Below are positions 1 to 10,900 of a DNA stretch of 64,000 nucleotides, in pieces. How positions within the stretch are numbered: the first letter of the stretch is position 1; the number at the start of each line of letters is the position of its first letter. The stretch comes from Antedon mediterranea. Lineage: Eukaryota; Echinodermata; Crinoidea; Comatulida; Antedonidae. The notes beneath the pieces were generated by a model. The model ran no database searches. It was not told where the DNA came from and saw only the letters and a program-made list of their open reading frames with translations. The stretch lies in assembly GCF_964355755.1 (NCBI RefSeq), contig NC_092677.1, positions 25,142,101 through 25,206,100 on the forward strand, given 5' to 3'. A program made the position numbers and the translations under genes.

Positions 1-220
1 CAGAATAAAATAAACCCGGTCATCAAAGTATTTTTTAAAACGGTCTTCAGAATAAACAAAACTGGTCATCAGGATAAAAAAAAACGGTCATTAGAATAAA
101 AAACCGGTTATCAGAATAAAAAACCGTCATAAGAATAATCGAAAACCGTCATCAGATTAATAAAAAAATCGGTCATCAGAATTAAAAAAAGGTCATCAGA
201 ATAAAAAAACTTCCATATCG
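1..220. repeat. Degenerate ~20-bp tandem repeat
   Basis: About ten imperfect copies of gaataaaaaaccggtcatca run from the left edge, so the array probably continues outside the window. Confidence 0.85.
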
Positions 221-1278
221 AAGTAAGTTGGTTATTGCAACTTTCATACTAAACATCAATGTCTGACAACGCGTAGATGCCCTTATGACGTCAGATAACG
301 GGTGGGTGTTCTGTTAAGATTATTTGTGTTTGTCGTCAGGTTAAATTGATATTGTCGCAAAACTTGAATGAATATTTTACCCATTGGCACTTTAACCGTC
401 GGTTTGTAAGTAAACCAATAGTAATTAACGGCGTTTGTTTTTACTTGTTTGGAGGTAGCCACGACAATTTGTTGAAGGTATTCATTTTATTTGCGATTTT
501 TAATTTGAATTTTTAAAATAATAAACACTGTCTCGTCTGTGCCAATGATAGCAAGCGAGAATGTTCAAGGGTTGTTGTCAACCTGTTGCCAGATTCGCGT
601 ATATTATAGATTTAATGAATAGGCAAACTGCCTTAAAATGTGACATGTTTCAAGAAACTATTCTCATCATCAGAACAAAAAACAACGCCTAGAGTACTTA
701 TATACCAATAGGACAGGTTGTTCAAAAGTTCGGTGGAATCATTAGTGTATTTATTATAGAAATGCATGTGATGCATAAGAACCACGGCCCCTGCAAGGAT
801 CTGGTTTTAGGCAACCATCCTATTTTAAGTTCAGATATATGACAGTCAGGCGAAATCACGATATATCAATCGGACCATTTCCGTAAATTCTATCCAGTAT
901 TATTTACACCTGGTTAATTTGAGTTTAATAATTTGAACTAATATTGTATCAAAGTTGACTGATCGAGCTGATACGAGTACAGCCGTAGGCGCTATATCGG
1001 TAACCAGATCTCGTTCCAACCACCATAGATGACGCCAGAAATAGAAGCTATTTTCGACAGCTTTAAATAAATTACGCGTACAATGGTGTATAAGTTGGCC
1101 CAGGAGATTGAAGCTTCATCGTAAAAAATCTTCTAATGTTCAGTAGAGCAATTTTGTATCAATTTAAACGTTCTAATAATAGTATTTACAATTACAGAAA
1201 CGGTTCAGTACGTTTATAACTAATTTTACGGATTTGTGAATATATGCACCTGTAATGCAGGTTAAGGTATGGTAAGCT

Positions 1279-1574
1279 TAGGTATGGCACGCTTAGTTGT
1301 GGCGCGCGACATCGTATTACTTTGAGTGTACGTATGGTGCAGTACACGCTTAGGTTATAACTACTTGCACCAATTCTTGTACGGTACAATTAACAATCAG
1401 TGCAACGTACTAGACGTTGTGCTACATTTAATGCGGGGAAAGGTATGGCACGCTTAGGTATGGCGTGCGTCATCGTATTGCTTTGATTGTACGTATGGTG
1501 CAGTACACGCTATGACGACTCGCACCAATTCTTGTACGGCACGATCAATCAGTGCAACGTAGACAATGTGCTAC
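1279..1574. repeat. Tandem duplication, ~155 bp, two copies
   Basis: The copy at 1279-1427 and that at 1443-1574 share blocks such as gtacgtatggtgcagtacac, caccaattcttgtacgg and caatcagtgcaacgta in the same order, with small indels. Confidence 0.85.
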
Positions 1575-2462
1575 AGTTGATGCACCAGACACTAGAGTTG
1601 ATCTTTGAAATATGGAACGCGACATGAGCACTCCTGACCCAAGTACTAATCGAATCCCACGGATAATTAGTCGTATGTTTCCACAAAATTACCCCCAAAC
1701 AGAGCAAACATATGCCTTAGTTTACACTGGCGTCGGGTGCCATATGGGCCTCGTTTGCTCCACAACACATTTTTGTACCGGATATTGCTTGACACTATAT
1801 ACTGAAATATGGTATTTATAATCCATGATTTAATTTGGAAGTAAAGTGCCGACAAATATCGACATTATTTTATAGACCATTTAGCACACATTTCGTTTTA
1901 TCTAATTTTCATTGTTAATTTAACTATATTATGTTTAGTAACATTGACTAGGCCTTACAAATAGATAAGGTCATGGGACCTTTTGTCCACGTCACCCCTC
2001 ACCAACATGGAGCCCCGAATGTGAGGGTGACTTCTGCTAAATAAAATCTAAGCCTAGTATTATGCTTCGTCATTGTTTTATTGACGGGTGATGATTGAAT
2101 CTACCAGGCTTGGTGTCTATCATCATTCAGGGCTAGCTTTACTGACACTCTGCTCATCAAACCAATTAATATCGTTACTGTATAGCATGGCTTTTGCCAT
2201 TTAACTGCCCAGCAATGACCGACAGTTTGAACTGAACTTGCCCGGATTGAACTTTTACAAGAGAGGTCGCCGCAAAGATACCCATTACGTTGCACCTTTT
2301 TACTTGTTCTCGAGCCCTTAGGCCTACTAAACTATATTTTCCATCAACGCAAGCCAGAGGCTTGGTCAGTTTTGTGTTGGCGGTAGTTTCTTTAGTATAA
2401 CCCGGCGTTGATAGGATTATGATTGGCCGAATATTTTGAGTGACGCATTTGTGGGTTCATCA

Positions 2463-2640
2463 GCCCGATCACTCTGTCGTAGTTATCTTAATAAGTTCGT
2501 GCATTTTTTTTGTAACTTAGGTACTCTAATGTGATGGTTATCTATTACAGCCCGATCACTCTCTCGCAGTTCTCTTTTAATAAGTTCGTGCATTTTTTTG
2601 TAACTTAGGTACTCTAATGTGGTGGTTATGTATTACAGTA
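2463..2640. repeat. Tandem duplication, ~85 bp, two copies
   Basis: Two consecutive copies of a unit beginning cccgatcactct and ending ggttat.tattacag; the shared core is taataagttcgtgcattttt followed by gtaacttaggtactctaatg. Confidence 0.9.
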
Positions 2641-2744
2641 CAGTTAATAGAACACTTTGAACATTTTATTTTTAACTTTCTAACGCCGCCTATTGGTTAG
2701 AAGAAGAAGCTGTTACGAGATTTATTATATAGATCAGCAACATA

Positions 2745-2940
2745 ATACACGTAATTGGATGTTTTGCCCTACTCTGACGTAATTTGTACTTTATACTAAG
2801 TACATTTGAGAATACTTGCGAAAACATTCGCAAGTAGTTCTCGGGTGGGACTCGAACCTACGACTTCCAGATCACTAGCCTGGCGTGGAGTAGGGCAAAA
2901 CATCCAATTACTCAACTCCCTGACGCAAAAACTACAATTA
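2745..2940 (-). mobile_element. Foldback element with tRNA-like segment
   Basis: On the minus strand GTAGGTTCGAGTCCCACCCG resembles a tRNA T-arm with B box. Flanking it, ggatgttttgccctactc (2757-2775) is inverted as gagtagggcaaaacatcc (about 2889-2907), and a second hairpin, acttgcgaa/ttcgcaagt, sits inside. It is probably a tRNA-related SINE fragment captured in an inverted duplication. Confidence 0.55.
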
Positions 2941-3365
2941 CAATAATACACGTACATAATAACTTAAATGATATTACAAAACGAACAATAAACAATACAA
3001 TAGTAAAGAATAGGACATTCATCGAAGAATGGGAAAATCAAATACAAAGTGGATTTTTTTTATGTTCGGGATAAAAGTTGATGCCAAAGGGTTGTTTTTA
3101 TACAATGGTTGAATTGGTGGTGTTTGTTCGGCTTAACAGGTTTGTTTTTGTACTTCAACAATACTTTCTATTCTTGTGTACTAAGTGGGTGTCCGGTTAC
3201 AAGTGTTTTTGATTTTTTACGATAATAACAATTAACCAGGTTTATCAAATCCGGAAAAATCATTTCAAGTGTTGTATGAGATTTTTGTGGGTACCAGTCT
3301 TTTCTTTTTTAAGTTTTCCGAGTGGCCTAGCTTTTGCCCTCTTTACTATACAATGAGGCACCTCT

Positions 3366-3530
3366 AAATGCCAATTTACACAGACGAGTGGTAACGGTAA
3401 GCGGAAAACCGCGTAGCTTGACCCACGATGTAGAATCTGTATCTATCCTGAGTGGAAACTGCCCGTCTGCTCCGCGTAGCGTTGTGCTTAAATGGTCATA
3501 AGGAATGACATAGATTCTATAATTTGTATT
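3366..3530 (-). mobile_element. MITE family B, truncated copy
   Basis: It shares gtaacggtaagcggaaaacc, gcgtagc, gaatctgtatctatcctga and tcataaggaatgacatagattctat with the copy at 48583-48764, in inverse orientation. Its right terminus has decayed. Confidence 0.75.
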
Positions 3531-4136
3531 ACCGAGAAAGTTCAAACGGTGCATAAAACTAGACGTGTAGAGCCATATCGAAAACCCGCTTGAGAAAGAC
3601 CTTATTATTTTAACAATAAGCATACCCACCACCAACCTACAACGTTACATGAAAACATGAATCACTTGGCATGGGAAAGTTATGCCCATAGGCATACGTA
3701 AAGGGGTACGCAACCAAAAAGTTTATGACTCATCGTCACTCATGGGAGGGCATGTGTTCACTGACAGGTAAATGTGTAGTCTGCGCATCCTTTTCCGCGC
3801 CAACTATTCACAGAAAAACAGACGATTGTAATTCATATTTTGAAAACTCGTCTGGTAAATGTTAGAGGCTCTGGGGTTAAATTTGGCATTTGAAATGTAC
3901 TTCCTTGATTTCTATTATTCGCTGCGGCCTTCTTGTGCATGTCATGGGGGCTTTCTTGGAATAGTAATTTGTAGATATAAAGATGTTTTATATCAAAACT
4001 GACAAGGGAAGTGTCTTTTTTAGACTGATATGAACCTATGTGACGGGTAACATTAACATCTCAGTTGGTAGTCCCGTTTTAAAATGATCGTGCACTTAAA
4101 CAGCAGACAACATAGATCAATTCATCTAGCTCATTC

Positions 4137-4223
4137 ATGGTAGTGATATAATATCATCATGTCCATATATGGTCACATCACATTTTTTGTCACATAAAGT
4201 TTGATAGTGCAGCCAGAGCTTTA
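4137..4223. mobile_element. MITE family A, right-end fragment
   Basis: Contains tagtgatat, atcatcatgtccatatatgg, cacataaagtttgatagtgc and agagcttta, the right half of the family consensus. It ends exactly where the 20-bp tandem array begins. Confidence 0.8.
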
Positions 4224-4340
4224 TACACTTGGTATTGCGTTTATACACTTGGTATTGCGTTTATACACTTGGTATTGCGTTTATACACTTGGTATTGCGT
4301 TTATACACTTGGTATTGCGTTTATACACTTGGTATTGCGT
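4221..4340. repeat. Perfect 20-bp tandem repeat x6
   Basis: Six identical copies of ttatacacttggtattgcgt, then a partial unit. The lack of any mismatch indicates recent expansion. Confidence 0.99.
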
Positions 4341-4406
4341 TTATCTACATTATTATCGAATGGTAATGTAATCATAACATCAGTGTGTCTTTGTATGTCT
4401 ACAGGA

Positions 4407-4765
4407 TTAAAGCTTGGTTCCCACTACGTCCTCGCGTTGCGTCCTAGAGAGAACCAAGCTTAAGCGTGGTTCCCACTAGCGACGCAACGCAAGGACGTAA
4501 CGCAACGCAAGTGAATTGACCAATCACAAGCGATGGCTTATTCGCTTGTGATTGCTAACTGTCTATAACTTCGCTTGTCATTGGTCAACACGCTTGCGTT
4601 GCGTTTACGTCCTTGCGTTACGTTCTAGTGGGAACCAAGCTTTAAGCGTGGTTCCCACTAGATGCGCAACGCAATGCAAGGATGTATGTGCAACTAAAGC
4701 GAGTTGACTAATTAGAAGCCATTGTTCGAATAATCCATCGCTTGTTATTGGTGAAATTACTTAGT
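4407..4765. mobile_element. Cluster of three MITE family C copies
   Basis: There is a short deleted copy (4407-4460, two termini around gtcctcgcgttgcg), a full copy (4461-4645, termini gcgtggttcccactagc and ctagtgggaaccaagcttta) and a decayed one (4645-4765). The internal hairpin uses ttgaccaatcacaagcgatg and its inverted partner. Confidence 0.88.
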
Positions 4766-4932
4766 AGTGGAAATTACAACCAAACCAAACTTCACAACGC
4801 GGCATGTCGCATGCTCTAACTGGTTTCTGGTTCTGGTATCGTTCAAGGTAAAGACTTTGGGCAAGTATACGTTCAAGAAATCCCAATCAGCAAATGAAAG
4901 AGACAGATATGATAATAGTGATAAATCCTCAC

Positions 4933-7900
4933 CTGATATCGTATAAGAGGCGTTTGGTATGCCTTTGGTTCGTAGTACATTCTGTCATTCCTGTCAGTTG
5001 GAATATCACCAAGGAACAATTCTTGTCGCAGAGTAGTCTCCTTTGTGACGTCATTGTGCACTCTGCGAACCTCTTGCTTAAGTAACTCCAGTTCATTGAC
5101 GGAATATCCAAGACCATCATTACATATAATGATAACGTCCTCTTGCGTCCAATCAAACACCACGTATCTCTTAAATAACTTCATAGGTTCATTTTCTTTA
5201 AAATACCCAGGACAGGTCTCGTGTATGCCCTCCATCAACTGTAAACTTTTCGCAGTGTCATACGCAACTAGAACTATTTTTTCTATTTCGTAGTAAGGCC
5301 GTGTACCGCCTTGCGGGACAGGTGATGTGATTTCATATTGGTCTTGCGTGTATGATATCTTTCCGCGTACCCTGAGTGTGTGCGTAGGTTTTGTACAAGA
5401 ACTGTCTTCGTAGTAAAACTGGTGAAGCATGAAAGAATTGTCCATATGAAACTTGTATCGTCTGATTATAAACTCTGGTCCTGGCCGAACTTCACAACTG
5501 TAAAGACAGAAAAATAAATTATATATTATATTACATTAATATTAAATATAATGACGACATTAGTTTACGCAAAGATTTATATTTATACAAAGCAATGCAT
5601 CGAAAAGTCGCGGTAAAATCTCTTTGTATGTGCATAAAGGACGCTACTCATGTGGGGAATTCCCTATCCCTACGTCATCATGGAAGTACGTATATAACTG
5701 TTTCTTCTATGGCAATACCTACAGTTCACTCAATATAAACTGGAAAGGTTGCAGGCGCTGTTTATGTCCAAGTCTTTTGGCCACAATGCTTTGAGGACGG
5801 TGCATTATAGTAAATGTTAAATTGAAATAAATCATAAAATTGTGTAAAAAACAGAAAACTAATTTGCTTTACTTATCTGAAAACTTTTTGCTAATTTGTA
5901 AGTTTTTAGTTTTCATTCAAAATGTACATAGCCCTAAAAGCATGATTATAATTAAGTGTAACATTTTCAATCCGAATGTAATGTCGTCAAGACAGAATCA
6001 GACGATAAGAACACTAAGGCGGGTAGATGATAGAAAAGGGCGCTTAGTGGAGCCGATGTCGTCTGCGTCAGTTGTCGTCGTATCACCGCAGTAAGTCCGT
6101 CAAGCCTTTGTACAGTACGTGACATCTGCGTCAGTTCAGTTTTGTTTCTCTTCTCTGATACATAAGATCCAGCAAGCCCCGGGGCGTTCTAGTGACATGC
6201 CAAATACTAATTTGTTTATAGTTTGTTCATGGGTAGGGCTGAAGCATAGTGTGTGTTTATCTAAAAGACTAACGGTTACGATGAGAGCCACAAAATGCAA
6301 TGCTTATTTTCATTTTATAATAACCCTCTTGTTCACCCAATGTAATTAACACCATTAGTACCCGTAGGGGGAAAAATTGGGAAGCCATAAATTAATTTGC
6401 GCCGCACCATGAAATATTTCCATTTAGGCGCGCTTACTTACCTAAATTATTTTTGTTAAAACCTGTTTCTGAGTAGCAAATTCTCTACACAAATTTAAAT
6501 GTCACCCCCCCCCCCTCTCCCTCCGAGTCTAGGTTTTGGATCGACCAGGTGACGAACGATTTAATGAATCGCCTCATTTGAATATCAACACCTGGACGTC
6601 AAAACGTAAGTTGGCTTACTAGGTCTAACTAGGAATCGGTAAATGATAGGCCTACGTAAATTATACAGTTATCCATGGCGACATCTTTTTGGGGTCGTAT
6701 ACCCATTCTGTCAACCCTACAGCTTGTATCAACAGTGTATTACACAAGTTCACGTATTACATCACGAACAGGTGTTGTAATAATGGTAGTCCTACCACAC
6801 CATGTAGTAGTAGCGCATGTATACTAATTATACGGTACTCTTCTTCTGCTGGTGGAATTATATTCAAAGGATGAATCAAGTACAGAAGTATGTCACTATA
6901 CTATTTGTTTTTAATTTTTTTAAAATTAAATTTGTGCTGATGATCGCGTATTGTCTGGATTAACAGCGATTGACCGTACTCGGACAGACTGCGGTTCAAG
7001 GTGTCTGTCTTCAAGAATGACCACTGGGAATGATGTCAAAAATAGTTCAGATGATTTTTATTAGGCCTATTCGAAATTAAATTAAACATAAACTCTAGTT
7101 AAATAATAATGATAATGACCATATCGTTACTAACACCATCAAAATGTAACGTTTGATGCGCGTGTTCAAATGCTGATGAAACTGGTGAAGGTTTTGTACG
7201 CGCGCGTTCAAATGCTGATGAAACTGGTGAATGTTTTGTACGCGCGCGTTCAAATACTGATGAAACTGGTGAATGTTTTGTACGCGCGCGTTCAAATAAT
7301 GATGAAACTGGTGAAGGTTTTGGACTCGCGCATAATCGTCACTATTCATGGAAATTTTACATATTTCAAATTCAATTGTAATTTAGGTGAGGTCGTATCA
7401 TTAACTTGGTAGTAAATCGTAACATAATTTCTATTTGATTACAAAGTATAAAGTCTACTTGTGCGGCCGGTTAAACGTCATCGATTCGCAGCACTCTACA
7501 AAGTCGACTGTGACGTTATTCAGTAAAATTATCATTTCACCGGCGTACCAGTACGCGCCCATGGCTAACCATGCGTGCCCATATGTTCGTACAAAGATAT
7601 CATCTGAATGATGTTGTGTTTGGTCGGGGGGAGTAAGTAATGACCACACAACCATTTCATACAACTGGAAATGAAGTAGTATAATTTAGCTATGTGTCTT
7701 GCAGTTAGACATAAGTTCATTTGATCTGTCAGTCTGTATCTTCTTAATTCTTACACCATAGTTTAAAATATTTAGGCTGTATCCGATGACGGGTCTGCCC
7801 TGAATCACTTGGTGTGCATTATTATCTCTTCAAGATCTACACGCTAATTTTTGTTTTAAATTGAAATATATATTTTGTAGGGTAGGGTCGGCTAACTTTT

Positions 7901-10900
7901 TGCAAGCGTGTATACTATTTCCTAGACTTGCTCCAAGTCTAGTTATGTCGAGGCTTGTCGATGTTTGTCTGAAATACAAGCTCAAGTAGTATACGTATGA
8001 AACGCCACTCCTCGCGTAAAGACACAAGGACCCGTTCAGGTTTTATTTACCTTGATGAATAAGGGTTATCGCAAATAGCGTGCGCGACGCATGGTGCGAA
8101 GCATTTGGAAGCAAACGTCACAACGCGTACGTACGTGATTGGTCGTTCCTCGCAAAATCTAGCTATTTGCGATAAACATTATTATTACTTACCCACGAAA
8201 GTTAGTGATAATTGACTCATGAAACCAATTTTATCCCATTCGGGCATTAAAAGCCTATATGGTATATTACTTTGCCGTCTCGTTACGTCATGTGATAACC
8301 ATCTAGATGCCACAAAATGTATACGTTGCATCATTAATTAGTAGTAACTGTCAATCATTGATATACTGATGTTTTAATTTTCTGTAAAACACCATGGGGC
8401 CTTATAAAAAAAATGTGACGTAATTACTAAACTAGATTGTCCCACAGCCTTATTTCGACATAATGTGATACTGGTGACAAGTATGTGTGACAAGTATACG
8501 TTACATTTCTAGATGTATATCGGTGTTGATAAAAGTAGAAGCAGTCTTCCATTTTTGTCGGATCCTTTATGAAATTGGCACTTTAAATTAATAATGTCTC
8601 TTGCATGCTGGTTCTAGGCAGAGCTGATTGCGACAATTGTTTGGTGACAGACATATGCCGGGACGCATTTCACCCGTGTTGCTTGACGAATTTGCAAACG
8701 TGTTCAAAGTATTTGGCCTAGGACTGTGATGACGTATTTGGTACCCATTGCTCAGTTTAAAACCCCTAACTCCTACAGATTTGCAATTATGATCAAAATG
8801 ATATCGCTTGGAATCATGACGTCATGTAAAAAGATTGAAAAAATTAGTACATAGAACCAACGGGAAGATCTCTCCTATTACATTTAATATTATATCAAGT
8901 TAGAAACTGACTCAGTCTTTTGACCCAAAGTTTTCAAAATTATTTACTTGCATTTTTGATCCAGTTTAATCCTTTTTTAGTAACTCTAATATTTATTTTA
9001 AATACCATTGCATCTCACTTGTTTTTTTTTATCTTTTAAAAATCACGAAGAGATTAGTTTTGATATAAAAGCAAAACAAGTTTTGCAAGCCATGACTTTT
9101 GAAATTGAAACTATTTTTTCGTACTGTTGATAAGATATTTTTGTGATGTTGCGTCTGTTATGTAATTATGATAAGATTTGTTTGCTTTCATTTTATGCGA
9201 TTATAATAATATTTAATTAGTACTATTTACCAGTACATACGTCACGACTAGACAACACATTTTGTCTCGGAGGTTTTCAGTGTGTAATCAGAATGTGATG
9301 GCACTATATTAAACTCTGTCAAACTTTATGTGACAAAAAATGTGATGTGCCCATATATAGACATGATGATGTCATATCACTACCATATTTGGGCATATCA
9401 CTACCATATTTGGGAATATTACACTTTTTTTGTCAAACTAGTTTGATGGTGTAGACAAAGCTTTAGTATAGTTATACCGTTACGTCACGTCACCAATATG
9501 CACACTAAAGCATGGTTCTAACTAGAACGCAATGCAGCAACGTATTGACGCAAAGTGCTGTATTGCGTAATCACAAGTGGGAACCGACGTTGCACTAGTG
9601 CTGCAAACATCGCAGGTTTGATTTCACGCAGGCGGGGGCAAACACAATTATTGGAAGGGCATTTTCTTCCGTTGCGTAGGTTGCGTTACGTTGCGTCGCT
9701 AGTGGGAACCACGCTTTACCCTGTGTAATACGTAGTATATGCACTTTTAGTGTAAACACTGTTATTACTAAAGCTTGGTTCTCACTAGCGACGCAACGTA
9801 ACGCAATCTACGCAACGTAAGAAAATTCCCTTCCACTCATTGTGTTTGCCCCCGCTGCGTGAAATCAAACCTACGATGTTTGTAGCACTGATGCGTCGTC
9901 GGTTCCCACTTGTGATTACGCAATACAGCACTTTGCGTCGATACATCGCTGCGTTACGTTCTAGTGGGAACCACGCTTAACGTTACCGTAATACCAGATT
10001 TTATATGTTTGTTTATCATGATATTATGCTGATTTTTCATTGTCATATTAATATCGAAATTATTGATAGCGAGTGTGCTCTGAAAATGACCCTGTCAAAA
10101 CTACATATTAATATCGAAAATATTGATAGCGAGTTTGCTCTGAAAATGACCCTGTCAAAACTACATATTAATATCGAAAATATTGATAGCGAGTTTGCTC
10201 TGCAAACGACCCTGACAAAACTACACGTTATATTTGCGGATAACTCGATGTAACACAGCGATGTATACGATGGTATAGCAAACAATACCACGTGTGTTTA
10301 CTAAGTATCAAAGCAAGAAGTTGAGATTAGACAAATACGGCGAATCATCAAGTGCTTCTAAAAATAGTGGCATTGTACGAATACAATCCATTGTGTTGGA
10401 ATCGATTCCACCAGTAATACGATAACTGATATCCAATGCCAATATACAAATCAATTTCCTTTATTTTCTTTAGGTAATTAGCAAATGTATTTATCTTTTA
10501 TTAAGAATAACTTGCATTCATTTGATGTTTTCCAATATCTTTGGGTATCATAGTTTCGTTTTGATGACGTCAGCAGTGGTTGAGCTGGACAACCCTGGAA
10601 ACATGAGTGCTGTCTTTGATATAATCATCCAAATAATATAGTTTGTTGACGCCTTGAGGAGACAACTATAAATCTATACTCCTTTTGTAAACAGTAACTC
10701 ATTAATTATTCATAGTTTTTTTCAAATAACGTTTTCCATCAGAATCTTTGTACTGTATCTCAACATTTAATATGTTATGTACAGTAATATAGGAACATTC
10801 CGTAATACAGTGTCGTGTATTGTAGTATGTGGCGACTGCATTATGGTTAAGCTTATGACATGATACAGACGTCACATAGCCATATTATGCGACACTGTGT

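Noticed and set aside
1-220. CRISPR-like array
   Set aside because: The units are adjacent and degenerate with no spacers, and the genome is eukaryotic.
3327-3635. Minus-strand frame of 102 codons
   Set aside because: Most of it is the family B MITE, repeated at 48.6 kb.
7095-7412. Repeat proteins on both strands (ARVQNIHQFHQ and LMKLVNVLYARVQ)
   Set aside because: A 42-bp tandem repeat keeps both strands open by arithmetic; no gene signals surround it.
10005-10291. Repeat ORFs HINIENIDSEFALKMTLSK and its antisense
   Set aside because: Same reason: a 60-bp unit divisible by three inside an APCDD1 intron.
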